Below, piece by piece: positions 53,501 to 62,120 of a DNA stretch of 64,000 nucleotides (the first letter of the stretch is position 1; each line of letters opens with the position of its first letter). Source of the stretch: Veillonella sp. 3891 (GTDB lineage Bacteria; Bacillota; Negativicutes; Veillonellales; Veillonellaceae); assembly GCF_003992315.1 (NCBI RefSeq), contig NZ_RQVE01000004.1, forward strand, positions 110,433 through 174,432. The letters run 5' to 3'. The notes below the pieces were generated by a model that was not told where the DNA came from, did no database searches, and saw only the letters and a program-made list of their open reading frames with translations. A program made the translations under genes and the position numbers.

Positions 53501-54592
53501 ATGGAGCAAAAGATACGACGCAAACCACGTAAAAATGGACTGCGTTGGGGACGAATTATAGGGGCCCTTATCCTCCTCGTAGTCATGATAGGATTGATAG
53601 TGTGGGGGATACGCAGTGCGGTAAGTTCCGTATCACAGCCTACTATTGGACAAGAATCGCATCCGTTGCCGGTTGTGACAAATACAACGCCTATCGATAT
53701 GGGGTCAATTAAGACATCTTATATGCTAGTTGTAGGTGTCGATAAAAGTCAACCACAACAAGCAGATGCGCTGTATGTAGTGGCTTTCAATTTAGATGCC
53801 AAAACTATGCAGATTATTGGTATCCCAAGTAATAGTAAAATTATTAATCGTCATAATGAGGCCCCGCAACGAATTAATGATATCTATGCACAAGGTGGAA
53901 TTGAATTAACGAAGGCAGTCGTGGAAGATATGTTCCATATCGTCATCCCTTATTATGCGGTAGTGGATCAAGATAGTTTCCACTCTATGATGAACATTTT
54001 TGGTGCTCCTAGTTTATATGTAGAGCAATCGATGGTACATCGAGATGCAGCATCTGGTGAAGTAGATATCAATATTCATCAAGGGTACCAAGATTTGACT
54101 AGTGATACAGCCTATGGGTATATGCGGTTTATCAATGATCCAGGGGATACATTGGGAAGGACCATGCATCAAGAGCGATTGTTGAAATCTATGTTGGAAC
54201 ATGAACGTAATCACGTTAGCTTAGGGACTGCTTTTCGAGTATGGCGACAATGGAGCCATATTAGTACTAATGTGAGCACTTGGGATGGAGTTCGTTTTGT
54301 GACAAAAGTGATTGAATTCCCGAAAGATAAAGTGCGTTGGTACATTTTACCAGGTTCACCAGAAACGATTGACCATGTGGACTATTGGAATGTAGAGCCA
54401 GTGGAATTACAACAATTAGTGGGGATAACCGTAGGGGATATTCCGAGCGATGCAGAAGTGATTCCGGTGATTGGCGATTCTCCAAAAGATGGATCCAAGG
54501 ATTCTTCTAAAGATAATGGAAAGCAACCAAAGGACAGTGAAACAGAGGGCACCAAGGAGAAAACAGAGCCAGGAAGCCCCACAACAAGATAA
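53501..54592 (+). CDS. LytR-CpsA-Psr (LCP) family protein
   Basis: A 363-residue type II membrane protein: basic cytoplasmic start (KIRRKPRKNGLRWGR), one membrane segment (about 20-40), then an extracytoplasmic LCP domain (about 75-290) with VVGVDKSQ, the Arg in NEAPQRINDIYAQGG, and the DLTSDTAYGYMRF and GRTMHQERLL segments. LCP enzymes attach glycopolymers to peptidoglycan or protein from undecaprenyl-linked donors. The tail (about 325-363) is a Ser/Lys/Asp/Glu/Pro-rich low-complexity stretch. It sits inside the yqeK-rsfS pair. Confidence 0.87.
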   Translation: MEQKIRRKPRKNGLRWGRIIGALILLVVMIGLIVWGIRSAVSSVSQPTIGQESHPLPVVTNTTPIDMGSIKTSYMLVVGVDKSQPQQADALYVVAFNLDAKTMQIIGIPSNSKIINRHNEAPQRINDIYAQGGIELTKAVVEDMFHIVIPYYAVVDQDSFHSMMNIFGAPSLYVEQSMVHRDAASGEVDINIHQGYQDLTSDTAYGYMRFINDPGDTLGRTMHQERLLKSMLEHERNHVSLGTAFRVWRQWSHISTNVSTWDGVRFVTKVIEFPKDKVRWYILPGSPETIDHVDYWNVEPVELQQLVGITVGDIPSDAEVIPVIGDSPKDGSKDSSKDNGKQPKDSETEGTKEKTEPGSPTTR

Positions 54593-54601
54593 GGAGTTAG
54601 A

Positions 54602-54961
54602 ATGAAACAGAAACAAGATATTTTAGGAACCGTAAAGGTATTAGCACAAGCTGGGTATGATAAAAAAGGCGAGGATATTTCCATTATGGATATGGAAGGT
54701 CTTACGATGTTAGGGGATTATTTCTTAGTAGTCACAGCGAACAATGTAAAACATGCACAAAGTGTGGTAGATGCTATTGAAGATGCTGGGGCAGAACAAG
54801 GCATGACTGTCTTACATCGTGAAGGCTATCGCGAAGGCGATTGGATTTTGCTAGACTTTGGTGATGTAATCGCCCATGTATTTACAGGTGAATACCGTCA
54901 TTTCTATGGACTAGAAGAATTGTGGAAGGATGCACCGAGAGAATCCTTTGAAGGAGTCTAA
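54602..54961 (+). CDS. rsfS: Ribosome silencing factor
   Basis: A 119-residue RsfS/YbeB/DUF143 protein that binds uL14 and blocks subunit joining in starvation. The DYFLVVTANNVKHAQSVVDAIED, EGDWILLDFGDVIAHVF and YRHFYGLEELWKDA segments are the family core. It ends one base before cvfB. Confidence 0.95.
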   Translation: MKQKQDILGTVKVLAQAGYDKKGEDISIMDMEGLTMLGDYFLVVTANNVKHAQSVVDAIEDAGAEQGMTVLHREGYREGDWILLDFGDVIAHVFTGEYRHFYGLEELWKDAPRESFEGV

Positions 54962-54962
54962 T

Positions 54963-55880
54963 ATGGCTAGTAGCTTATCAGAAAATACCATTGTCACCCT
55001 CAAAGTATTGCGTCAAAGTGATCAAGGCTCTTTTTTAGATGGTCAGACAGGCAACACGAATGATGACATTTTATTGCATAAAGACCAACAAACTAGTTCC
55101 GTTGCGATTGGTGAGGAAGTGACAGTATTTCTCTACAAAGATCCAAAGGGTCGTTTAACGGCGAGTATGCGTTTACCAGCCATGAAAGAAGGCCAAATCG
55201 GTTATGTAGAGGTTATCAATACAACAAACTTTGGTTGTTTCGTAGAGGTCGGAACAGAACGGGGGATTTTCATGCCTCATGCAGAAATGCGTGGGCGCCC
55301 TCAAAATGGTGAAAAAGTTTGGGTTCGTCTTTATAGTGATAAATCAGGTCGTTTAGCGGTGTCCATGGATGTGGATGATGCCATGCGCCGTGCTTCAAAA
55401 CCGGCTACAGAGGCTAAGAGTGGTGGCATGGTGAAAGGTGCCATTTACAACATGACTAGTGAAGGGGCGTTCTTGATTACTCCTGAACGATGGATTGCTT
55501 TCATGCATCGTAGTGAAATGACAAGACAACTAAAGGTGGGGGAACTCATTGAAGGTCGCATCACGTTTAAACGGGATGATGGACGTATCAATATTTCTAT
55601 GCGCCCAGTGAAAGAAGAGGCACTCGCTTCGGATGGAGCCCAAATTATGACCTACTTAGGCAGTCGTCATGGACGTATGCCTTATGGTGATGGCACATCA
55701 GCACCTATCATAAAAGATAAATTCAATATTAGTAAAGCAGCTTTCAAACGGGCTTTAGGTCATTTAATGAAAGCCGGTTTTATCATCCAAGAAGATGGTT
55801 GGACTCTCTTAACTGAGGCAGGACAACGTGCTTTGCTAGATGCAGATGAACAATCTGCAACGGTAGAGGAACCAAAATAG
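54963..55880 (+). CDS. cvfB: S1-domain RNA-binding protein, CvfB family
   Basis: About 305 residues arranged as tandem S1-like domains (about 1-210; EGQIGYVEVINTTNFGCFVEVG and a second GEKVWVRLYSDKSGRLAVSMDVDDA) and a C-terminal winged helix (about 230-290; KAAFKRALGHLMKAGFIIQ). This is the CvfB/YitL architecture. ATG 54963 follows GGAG; an upstream ATG at 54930 lies inside rsfS without a site. Confidence 0.9.
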   Translation: MASSLSENTIVTLKVLRQSDQGSFLDGQTGNTNDDILLHKDQQTSSVAIGEEVTVFLYKDPKGRLTASMRLPAMKEGQIGYVEVINTTNFGCFVEVGTERGIFMPHAEMRGRPQNGEKVWVRLYSDKSGRLAVSMDVDDAMRRASKPATEAKSGGMVKGAIYNMTSEGAFLITPERWIAFMHRSEMTRQLKVGELIEGRITFKRDDGRINISMRPVKEEALASDGAQIMTYLGSRHGRMPYGDGTSAPIIKDKFNISKAAFKRALGHLMKAGFIIQEDGWTLLTEAGQRALLDADEQSATVEEPK

Positions 55881-55891
55881 GGGGATATGTC

Positions 55892-57232
55892 ATGAAAATT
55901 GTGGTAGTAGGTGCTGGTAAAGTAGGCTACTCCTTGGCACAACGATTGGCGCAAGACCAACATGATGTGTATGTCATTGAAAAAAATGGAGATCGCATTA
56001 AAAATTTAGAAAATAATTTGGATGTGAACTTGGTACAAGGTAATGGCAGCAGCATTTCCCTGTTACAAGAAATTGGCGTAGAAGATATGGGGATGCTCAT
56101 TGCTGTGACAGACTCTGACGAGGTCAACATGCTAGCATGTATGCTAGGTAAAGCCGCAGGGATTCCTAAGACCATTGCAAGGGTCCGTGACACGGAATAT
56201 GAACATGGTACGAATGCGGTGATTCGTGAGCGATTAGGGATTGATCTTTTCATCAATCCAGAAATGGTAACAGCCCAAGAAATTTACAAAATATTAAAGA
56301 CCCCAGCTGCACTGGATGTAGAAGATTTTGCTAGTGGTGCCGTGCGGTTAGTGGAGTTTAAAATACGAAACAATCACGACATCATGGGGATTCCTTTACG
56401 CTCTTTAACCTTACCACCGAATGTGCTTGTAGTAGGGATTCTACGTGGTGGAGAAATGATTATTCCTCATGGTGACAGCACCTTAGAATATATGGATAAT
56501 GTATTCTTTTTAGGTGCCACCGATAGTATTGATGAGGTGGAATCTTGGCTCCATGAAACAACACGTCCTACACAACGTGTGGTGATTATAGGGGCAGGCC
56601 TCATTGGTCGTAATCTAACAGTTCTCTTAGAACGAGATGGATACGATGTGAAAGTCATCGAAAAGAATATTGATCGTTGTGAACAATTGGCAGCCATGGT
56701 AGATCGGTCCATTGTTATTCATGGAGACGGCACAGATATCGACCTATTGGAAGCGGAAGAAATTAGTGATAATGATGTTATCATTTGTTTGACAGATGAT
56801 GACAAACTAAACTTACTAGTGGCACTCTTAGCGAAACATATGGGGGTACCTAAAGCATTTGTTCGTGTAGGGCGATTAGAATATATTACTTTGATGGAGC
56901 AGGTGGGTATTGACGTAGCATTTTCACCGAGATTATTAACATCGGGACAAATTTTACGGTTAATTCGAGAAGATGAAAATCTCATTAATATTTTTACCTT
57001 CGAAGGATCTAAAGCTGAAGCTGTGGAAATAGAAGTTACAGAAAAAACATCATTGTTAAATAAACATTTAAAAGACTTAAAGTTGCCTGGAAAATCATTA
57101 GTGGGGGCTATTGTTAGAGAGCATCAAACCATTGTTCCTAAAGGGGATACATTGCTCCTGGAAGGAGATCATATAGTTATCTTTACATTGCCAGAAAATA
57201 TTAATGCTTTATTAGCATATATTAATAAATGA
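55892..57232 (+). CDS. trkA: Trk potassium transporter regulatory protein TrkA
   Basis: A 446-residue cytoplasmic NAD(H)-binding subunit with two RCK units: GAGKVGYSLAQRLA at the N-terminus and GAGLIGRNLTVLLERDGYDVKVIE at about residue 232, each followed by a TrkA-C domain. It gates the potassium channel TrkH, encoded next. Confidence 0.95.
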   Translation: MKIVVVGAGKVGYSLAQRLAQDQHDVYVIEKNGDRIKNLENNLDVNLVQGNGSSISLLQEIGVEDMGMLIAVTDSDEVNMLACMLGKAAGIPKTIARVRDTEYEHGTNAVIRERLGIDLFINPEMVTAQEIYKILKTPAALDVEDFASGAVRLVEFKIRNNHDIMGIPLRSLTLPPNVLVVGILRGGEMIIPHGDSTLEYMDNVFFLGATDSIDEVESWLHETTRPTQRVVIIGAGLIGRNLTVLLERDGYDVKVIEKNIDRCEQLAAMVDRSIVIHGDGTDIDLLEAEEISDNDVIICLTDDDKLNLLVALLAKHMGVPKAFVRVGRLEYITLMEQVGIDVAFSPRLLTSGQILRLIREDENLINIFTFEGSKAEAVEIEVTEKTSLLNKHLKDLKLPGKSLVGAIVREHQTIVPKGDTLLLEGDHIVIFTLPENINALLAYINK

Positions 57233-57260
57233 TATAAAAATTTTGAAAGGAGAAGGAATC

Positions 57261-58775
57261 ATGCGCATTCAAAATATTATGCGAGTTGTTGGACAAGTGA
57301 TGCTTATATTAGCTTCCTTCATTATGGTTCCCTTTTTCTTTGGTATATTAGATGAAGGGGTTTTTTACTACTCTTTTCTTATTACATCATGTATAGCAGG
57401 AGGAGTAGGGTTTCTATTATATTATTATGGTACAGCTACTAATGTATATAGTGTACGAGATGGATTTCTTGTAGTCAGTGCAACTTGGATCTTAGCGTCT
57501 ATATTCTCGGCGTTGCCCTTTTATTTTAGTGGAGTACTTGAGCAATTTGTAGATGCTTTATTTGAGTCTGTGTCAGGTATAACGACTACCGGGGCAAGCA
57601 TGATTGATGATGTAAGTGCTTTACCAAGAGCCTTTATTTTGTGGAGGGGGCTTACCAATTGGATTGGTGGTATGGGGATGATTGTCTTAGTGTTAGCATT
57701 CTTGCGTAATTTAGGGACTGGAGTAGCTCCTTTAGTTGAAGCAGAGGCTTCTGTACCAAGACCTGGCTTTGTATTACCAAGAATCCAATCTATGGCAGGA
57801 AACTTGCTGAGAATTTATTTGGGATTTACATTTACTTGTACTTTTCTATTATGGCTAAGTGGCATCGGTTTATTTGAAGCACTTAATTTTACCTTTGCTA
57901 CGGTAGCTACAGGTGGATTGTCCCCAATTACTGGCAGTACATTTAGATATGCTGATTCCTATTTGGTCTGCATCATATTAGTAGTATTTATGATATTGGC
58001 GGGTGGAAATTTTGCAGTCTATCAATCTGTCTGGCAACGAGGTATTAAAGAGATTTGGCGAGATTTTGAATACAGAATTTATCTCATTACTCTAGCAATT
58101 GGATCAAGTTTAGTATTATTTGCATTAATATGGGAAGCTGGAGATGCTAAAATTGAGCATTTGCGAAATGCGATTTTTACGCTTGTTTCCATACAGACTG
58201 GGACTGGATTTGCTATTGCTGACTATAATCTATGGCCTAGTTTAGGACAAATGGTATTGTTTATGGGGATGTTCTTTGGTGGTTGTAGTGGATCGACTGC
58301 TGGGGGACTTAAAATTATTCGGATTATTATCTTGGCGAAAAGTAGCATTCTCTATCTACGAAAAGCTATCCACCCTGATATGGTACAGCTAGTACGATTA
58401 AATGGCTATGTATTGCCTAATAAATGGTTACAAATTACACAACAGTTCTTTTTTTTGTATATGCTAATTTTTGGTCTTTCTTCGGTGATTATCTCTTCTA
58501 CAGGATTACCCTTGTCAGATGTGCTGCCATTAGTTGCAGGTAGTTTAGGAAATGTAGGCCTTGCATTTGGATCACTAGGGCCTACAGAAAGTTTTACAGT
58601 TTTGGCACCCCTTGCAAAGATAGTTTGTATTATTGATATGTTATTAGGGCGCTTAGAGTTGTTTACTTTATTAGTGTTATTGCATCCAGGTTTTTGGCGT
58701 GGATATTTTACAAAGAAAGAAAAAGGCTATAGACGATTCGATGGACATCATAAGAACTCCTCAAGGCTTGTATAA
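57261..58775 (+). CDS. trkH: Trk potassium transporter membrane subunit TrkH
   Basis: A membrane protein of about 504 residues with four repeated pore units. The selectivity loops are visible: VSGITTTGASM, TVATGGLSPITG, IQTGTGFAIAD and SLGNVGLAFGSLGP. The RBS AAAGGAGAAGG precedes ATG 57261. The gene is more AT-rich than trkA and uses more AGA/ATA codons. Its 3' end overlaps the next gene by about 35 bases. Confidence 0.94.
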   Translation: MRIQNIMRVVGQVMLILASFIMVPFFFGILDEGVFYYSFLITSCIAGGVGFLLYYYGTATNVYSVRDGFLVVSATWILASIFSALPFYFSGVLEQFVDALFESVSGITTTGASMIDDVSALPRAFILWRGLTNWIGGMGMIVLVLAFLRNLGTGVAPLVEAEASVPRPGFVLPRIQSMAGNLLRIYLGFTFTCTFLLWLSGIGLFEALNFTFATVATGGLSPITGSTFRYADSYLVCIILVVFMILAGGNFAVYQSVWQRGIKEIWRDFEYRIYLITLAIGSSLVLFALIWEAGDAKIEHLRNAIFTLVSIQTGTGFAIADYNLWPSLGQMVLFMGMFFGGCSGSTAGGLKIIRIIILAKSSILYLRKAIHPDMVQLVRLNGYVLPNKWLQITQQFFFLYMLIFGLSSVIISSTGLPLSDVLPLVAGSLGNVGLAFGSLGPTESFTVLAPLAKIVCIIDMLLGRLELFTLLVLLHPGFWRGYFTKKEKGYRRFDGHHKNSSRLV

Positions 58776-59343
58776 GACAAATTGCTATATTCTGAAAGAA
58801 AATGGATACGCCCTTATTATTGATCCAGGATTTCACGGTCTACGTATTATGAAAGAATTACAGGACGTGGTGCCGGTAGGTATTGTATTGACCCATGGTC
58901 ATGCAGACCATATTTGTGCTGTGGATGCCTTAGTAGAGGCGTATCATATCCCTGTATACATGCATCCTAAGGATGAAGAACTATTACTAGTCAAACGGCG
59001 TATGCCATCGGGGTATAAAGAACGGTTTACGTCGCCATACATTGCGTTGGAAGAGGGACCTTTACAAATAGGAACCTTTTCTTTGAGTATATGGGAAGTG
59101 CCTGGACATAGTGCAGGTAGTGTGTTTGTTGGATATAAATATATTTTGTTTACAGGAGATACATTATTTAAGGGAACCGTAGGGAAGGTGAATACCTATA
59201 ATGGTGATCCGGTGGTCATGAAAGAGACATTAAAAAGAATAAAAAGTTTCTATCCATCCTATGTGGTATATCCAGGTCATGGATCGAGCACTACATTAGA
59301 GCATGAATTAGCAACCAATCCGTACTTGATAGTACATGAGTAA
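58741..59343 (+). CDS. Metallo-beta-lactamase-fold hydrolase
   Basis: About 200 residues with the dinuclear zinc motif THGHADHICAVDAL (H-x-H-x-D-H), VPGHSAGSVFV, FTGDTLFKGTVG and YPGHGSSTTLEHE. It most resembles small glyoxalase II/YcbL-like thioester hydrolases of Firmicutes. The start is uncertain: ATG 58741 overlaps trkH, and the alternative ATG at 58699 has no clear ribosome-binding site. Confidence 0.88.
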   Translation: MDIIRTPQGLYKTNCYILKENGYALIIDPGFHGLRIMKELQDVVPVGIVLTHGHADHICAVDALVEAYHIPVYMHPKDEELLLVKRRMPSGYKERFTSPYIALEEGPLQIGTFSLSIWEVPGHSAGSVFVGYKYILFTGDTLFKGTVGKVNTYNGDPVVMKETLKRIKSFYPSYVVYPGHGSSTTLEHELATNPYLIVHE

Positions 59344-59446
59344 AAGAAAAGATACTTAGAATAATGATATGACGTAGTGGATTGTTCGAGTGTTAGACAA
59401 GATATCAAAGAAATACAAAATATTTATAAAAAAATATAAAAAAGTG

Positions 59447-59475
59447 TTGACGAGAAATATGAAATAGGGTATACT
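59447..59475 (+). promoter_or_regulatory. Promoter of the tRNA operon
   Basis: -35 TTGACG (59447-59452), 17-base spacer, -10 TATACT (59470-59475), 17 bases before tRNA-Asp. Confidence 0.8.
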
Positions 59476-59491
59476 AACAAAGTAGTCAATT

Positions 59492-59567
59492 GGCCCCGTG
59501 GTGTAGCGGTTAACATGTCGCCCTGTCACGGCGAAGATCGTCGGTTCAAATCCGATCGGGGTCGCCA
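59492..59567 (+). tRNA. tRNA-Asp(GTC), CCA encoded
   Basis: Cloverleaf with acceptor GGCCCCG/CGGGGTC (one G-U), anticodon GTC in CCTGTCACG, T-arm GGTTCAAATCC, discriminator G and encoded CCA. Confidence 0.97.
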
Positions 59568-59573
59568 CTACTT

Positions 59574-59649
<76 letters not shown>

Positions 59650-59652
59650 TTT

Positions 59653-59727
59653 GCGGAAATAGCTCAGCGGTAGAGCACCGCCTTGCCAAGGCGGGGGTCG
59701 CGAGTTCGAATCTCGTTTTCCGCTCCA
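59653..59727 (+). tRNA. tRNA-Gly(GCC), CCA encoded
   Basis: Acceptor GCGGAAA/TTTCCGC, anticodon GCC in CTTGCCAAG, T-arm AGTTCGAATCT, encoded CCA. Confidence 0.97.
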
Positions 59728-59734
59728 CTTTTTT

Positions 59735-59809
<75 letters not shown>

Positions 59810-59824
59810 CAATATTCCACCCAT

Positions 59825-59913
59825 GCCGGGGTGGCGGAACAGGCAGACGCAACGGACTTAAAATCCGTCGGTTAGAGATAACCGTACCGGTTCGATTCCG
59901 GTCCTCGGCACCA
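59825..59913 (+). tRNA. tRNA-Leu(TAA), CCA encoded
   Basis: Acceptor GCCGGGG/CCTCGGC (with one mismatch or wobble), anticodon TAA in GACTTAAAATC, long variable arm, T-arm GGTTCGATTCC, encoded CCA. Confidence 0.96.
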
Positions 59914-59915
59914 CT

Positions 59916-59944
59916 TAGACCAACTTCGGTTGGTCTATTTTTTT
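59916..59944 (+). terminator. Terminator of the tRNA operon
   Basis: TAGACCAAC-TTCG-GTTGGTCTA, a 9-bp stem with a UUCG tetraloop, followed by TTTTTTT. Confidence 0.93.
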
Positions 59945-59958
59945 ATGTCTAAATGGAT

Positions 59959-59964
59959 TATAAT
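59959..59964 (+). promoter_or_regulatory. Possible -10 box for the small hypothetical gene
   Basis: TATAAT at 59959-59964, just after the tRNA terminator and 38 bases before the next start codon. No clear -35. Confidence 0.4.
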
Positions 59965-60001
59965 GTAAGTATCATACAATGAGTGTGCTTAGGGAGGGAC
60001 T

Positions 60002-60346
60002 ATGAATATGGTTACTGATGTTGATCGATTATATAAGGCTATTGAAATTAACGAAAGAACATTTCAGTTTTTTCAAATCGATGTACAGTCTTATGGTATA
60101 CAAGATGTCGATAAAGAAGGTGAGCAATCCTTCTGTGTTCTTCTTGAAATCATGAATGGCAAATTTAATTGTAATTTAGAGTTTATCGTAAACTGTTATG
60201 ATGAGTTAGGAGCGATAATCTATAGTGAGACGAACCTCCTTCTTATAGACAGATATATTGGCTATGATACTTTTAAGTTTTATTGCAGTGACACTAATTT
60301 GATCGATAGGACGAATAAAATTCGTATATTTGTAAAAAAAGAATAA
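60002..60346 (+). CDS. Hypothetical protein
   Basis: A 114-residue protein I do not recognise. It looks soluble, alternating hydrophobic strands (FCVLLEIMNGKFNCNLEFIVNCYDE, then LGAIIYSETNLLLIDRYIGYDTFKFYC), which suggests a compact beta-sandwich. It ends KIRIFVKKE, a plausible edge strand. The RBS AGGGAGGG lies before the ATG. The gene is AT-rich (many ATA, AGA codons). It stands alone between the tRNA terminator and a convergent terminator. Confidence 0.7.
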   Translation: MNMVTDVDRLYKAIEINERTFQFFQIDVQSYGIQDVDKEGEQSFCVLLEIMNGKFNCNLEFIVNCYDELGAIIYSETNLLLIDRYIGYDTFKFYCSDTNLIDRTNKIRIFVKKE

Positions 60347-60354
60347 TATAAAAG

Positions 60355-60410
60355 TGCCATATACCGATATGCATATGTATGTTATAGCATATCGGTATAT
60401 GGCAATTTTT
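60355..60410. terminator. Bidirectional terminator, 18-bp perfect stem
   Basis: Arms at 60355-60372 and 60387-60404 (TGCCATATACCGATATGC and its complement) form an 18-bp perfect stem with T-runs usable on both strands. It serves the convergent hypothetical gene and MFS transporter gene. Confidence 0.93.
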
Positions 60411-60422
60411 ATGTGTATATAC

Positions 60423-61649
60423 TTATTGATGTTGTGAAATCTCTTCTTCGTAGATAGCTTGTTCTTTCACTGGACGATAATAGATGGCATAGAGTACCAA
60501 TACGATGACTGGGATGATGGCAGATACGATGTAGATACCGCTGTAGGATAGTAATCCATGCAAGATACCTAATGTATAAGGTCCTACTCCTAAACCAAGA
60601 TCTAAACCGATGAAATAGGTGGAAAGAGCTACTCCAATTTTGGCAGGTTCTACGGCTTTCAAACAAACCGCTTGACCATTCGACATGAAAGTACCATAGC
60701 CTAAGCCGACAAAGGCACCAGCGATGAGTAGTAACGCTGCATTTGAACTATAAGCGATGAGTAAAAGTCCAATAGTTAAACATACATAGCTAGGGTACAT
60801 AACAGCATTTTCCCCGCGTTCATCAAAGATACGACCTGCAATAGGGCGAGTCACAGTAATCACAAGGGCATAGACAACAAAGAAGAAGGCTCCTGCTGTA
60901 ATGAGACCGATTTCATGGGTGAAGATAGAAAGAAATCCTAGTACACTAGAGTAAGCAAGGCCCATTAGGAAACCGAGAAAGGAGATGAAAGCTACGCGTG
61001 GTTCAATAAAGTTTTTAAGAGACCAAGATTTCATGGAGGCCGCTTCTGTAGAGGATAAGCTTAAATTTTGTACAGGGAATCGCAAACATGCGATGGCAAC
61101 ACCTATAGATAATAGGACGGCAAGATAAATAATCCAAGTGAAACCTACGGCAGGCAATAAAATCATGCCGATGAAAGGTCCAATAGCGGCGGCCAAGCTA
61201 GTGCTAAGACCATAATAATTGATGCCTTCACCATCTTTTGATTTAGGAATGTAAGCAGTGACCACTGCATTGGCAGCGGTGGATACGGTACCATAGGCAA
61301 ATCCATTTAAGAAACGTACGGCATCCAAGATTAAAATATCTTTGGCGATAAGATAAGCAAGGGTAGTGAGAAAATAAAAGATAGCGCCATACCGAAGTAC
61401 TTCTTTACGGCCGATGAGCTCTAAGCGCTGTCCCATGATAAGGCGAGCAAATAAAGTGCCTATAATATAAATACCGGTAGCAAAGCCTGCCTCGGCAACT
61501 GTAGAATGTAGTTCTTTTGTAGCATAGCTTGCTGTGATGACCACAAAGCAGTAGTAGACTAAAAAGACAATAAAGTTAATGATAGTAATACTGATAAACC
61601 CAGAATTAAATAATGTTTCTTCTTGATTTTGTAACGATTGGGCATTCAT
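60423..61649 (-). CDS. Major facilitator superfamily transporter
   Basis: A 408-residue transporter with about 12 membrane segments. The loop 2-3 motif appears as MGQRLELIGRKEVLRYG, and the second half has the related RPIAGRIFDERGENAVMYP. Its closest type appears to be drug or small-molecule efflux of the DHA1 group, but the substrate cannot be read from the sequence. The RBS AAAGGAGGAG is strong. It is on the opposite strand from its neighbours and has a palindrome-rich promoter region of its own. Confidence 0.88.
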   Translation of the reverse strand: MNAQSLQNQEETLFNSGFISITIINFIVFLVYYCFVVITASYATKELHSTVAEAGFATGIYIIGTLFARLIMGQRLELIGRKEVLRYGAIFYFLTTLAYLIAKDILILDAVRFLNGFAYGTVSTAANAVVTAYIPKSKDGEGINYYGLSTSLAAAIGPFIGMILLPAVGFTWIIYLAVLLSIGVAIACLRFPVQNLSLSSTEAASMKSWSLKNFIEPRVAFISFLGFLMGLAYSSVLGFLSIFTHEIGLITAGAFFFVVYALVITVTRPIAGRIFDERGENAVMYPSYVCLTIGLLLIAYSSNAALLLIAGAFVGLGYGTFMSNGQAVCLKAVEPAKIGVALSTYFIGLDLGLGVGPYTLGILHGLLSYSGIYIVSAIIPVIVLVLYAIYYRPVKEQAIYEEEISQHQ

Positions 61650-61674
61650 GGATAACTCCTCCTTTTGTAATACG

Positions 61675-61734
61675 TTCTATAGAATATACCTAATTGTGAA
61701 CCTTGTAAAGGTTATATAAATATTTTCTATAGAA
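61675..61734 (-). promoter_or_regulatory. MFS promoter with paired operators
   Basis: TTCTATAGAA, a perfect 10-base palindrome, occurs at 61675-61684 and again at 61725-61734, exactly 50 bases apart. Between them lies AACCTT-GTA-AAGGTT (61699-61713). On the minus strand this central element contains TTTACA (a possible -35), and 17 bases on, TATTCT (a possible -10) overlaps the start-proximal palindrome. Confidence 0.6.
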
Positions 61735-62120
61735 CTTTACTAAGTTAACAATATAATGAAAGATAATTATTGGAAATCATGGGCCTTCAAGGCACATATA
61801 GACGTACTATGTCAATTTATCTGTCAATTATACATAGGAAGATAGTCTATGAAGAGGGTATAAAAAATTTTTAGAGTGTACATATCCATATTGTGAGAAT
61901 TTAGCTAGATACGGAATAGCTGTAAATTGAAAACATAGTACAGTATAACTCGGCGTATCACTATTCTTTTAATTTTGATGTTTATTTTGTATGAGTGTTA
62001 TAGAATGTATTGCTACTTTCAGAGAAACTGACTATAATAAAAAGATAAGCATTGAGAATAGATGTACAATGCGATACTTTATAAGACATAGATGTGAATC
62101 ATAAGAAAGGAGTCTCCCTT
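61735..62120. other. Intergenic region between MFS gene and Lrp-type gene
   Basis: An AT-rich spacer. It contains a short palindrome GCCTT-C-AAGGC near 61793 and the promoter at 62010-62038. No convincing small gene or structured RNA is seen in the rest. Confidence 0.5.
62010..62038 (+). promoter_or_regulatory. Promoter of the Lrp-type regulator gene
   Basis: -35 TTGCTA (62010-62015), 17-base spacer, -10 TATAAT (62033-62038), about 80 bases before the start codon. Confidence 0.65.
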
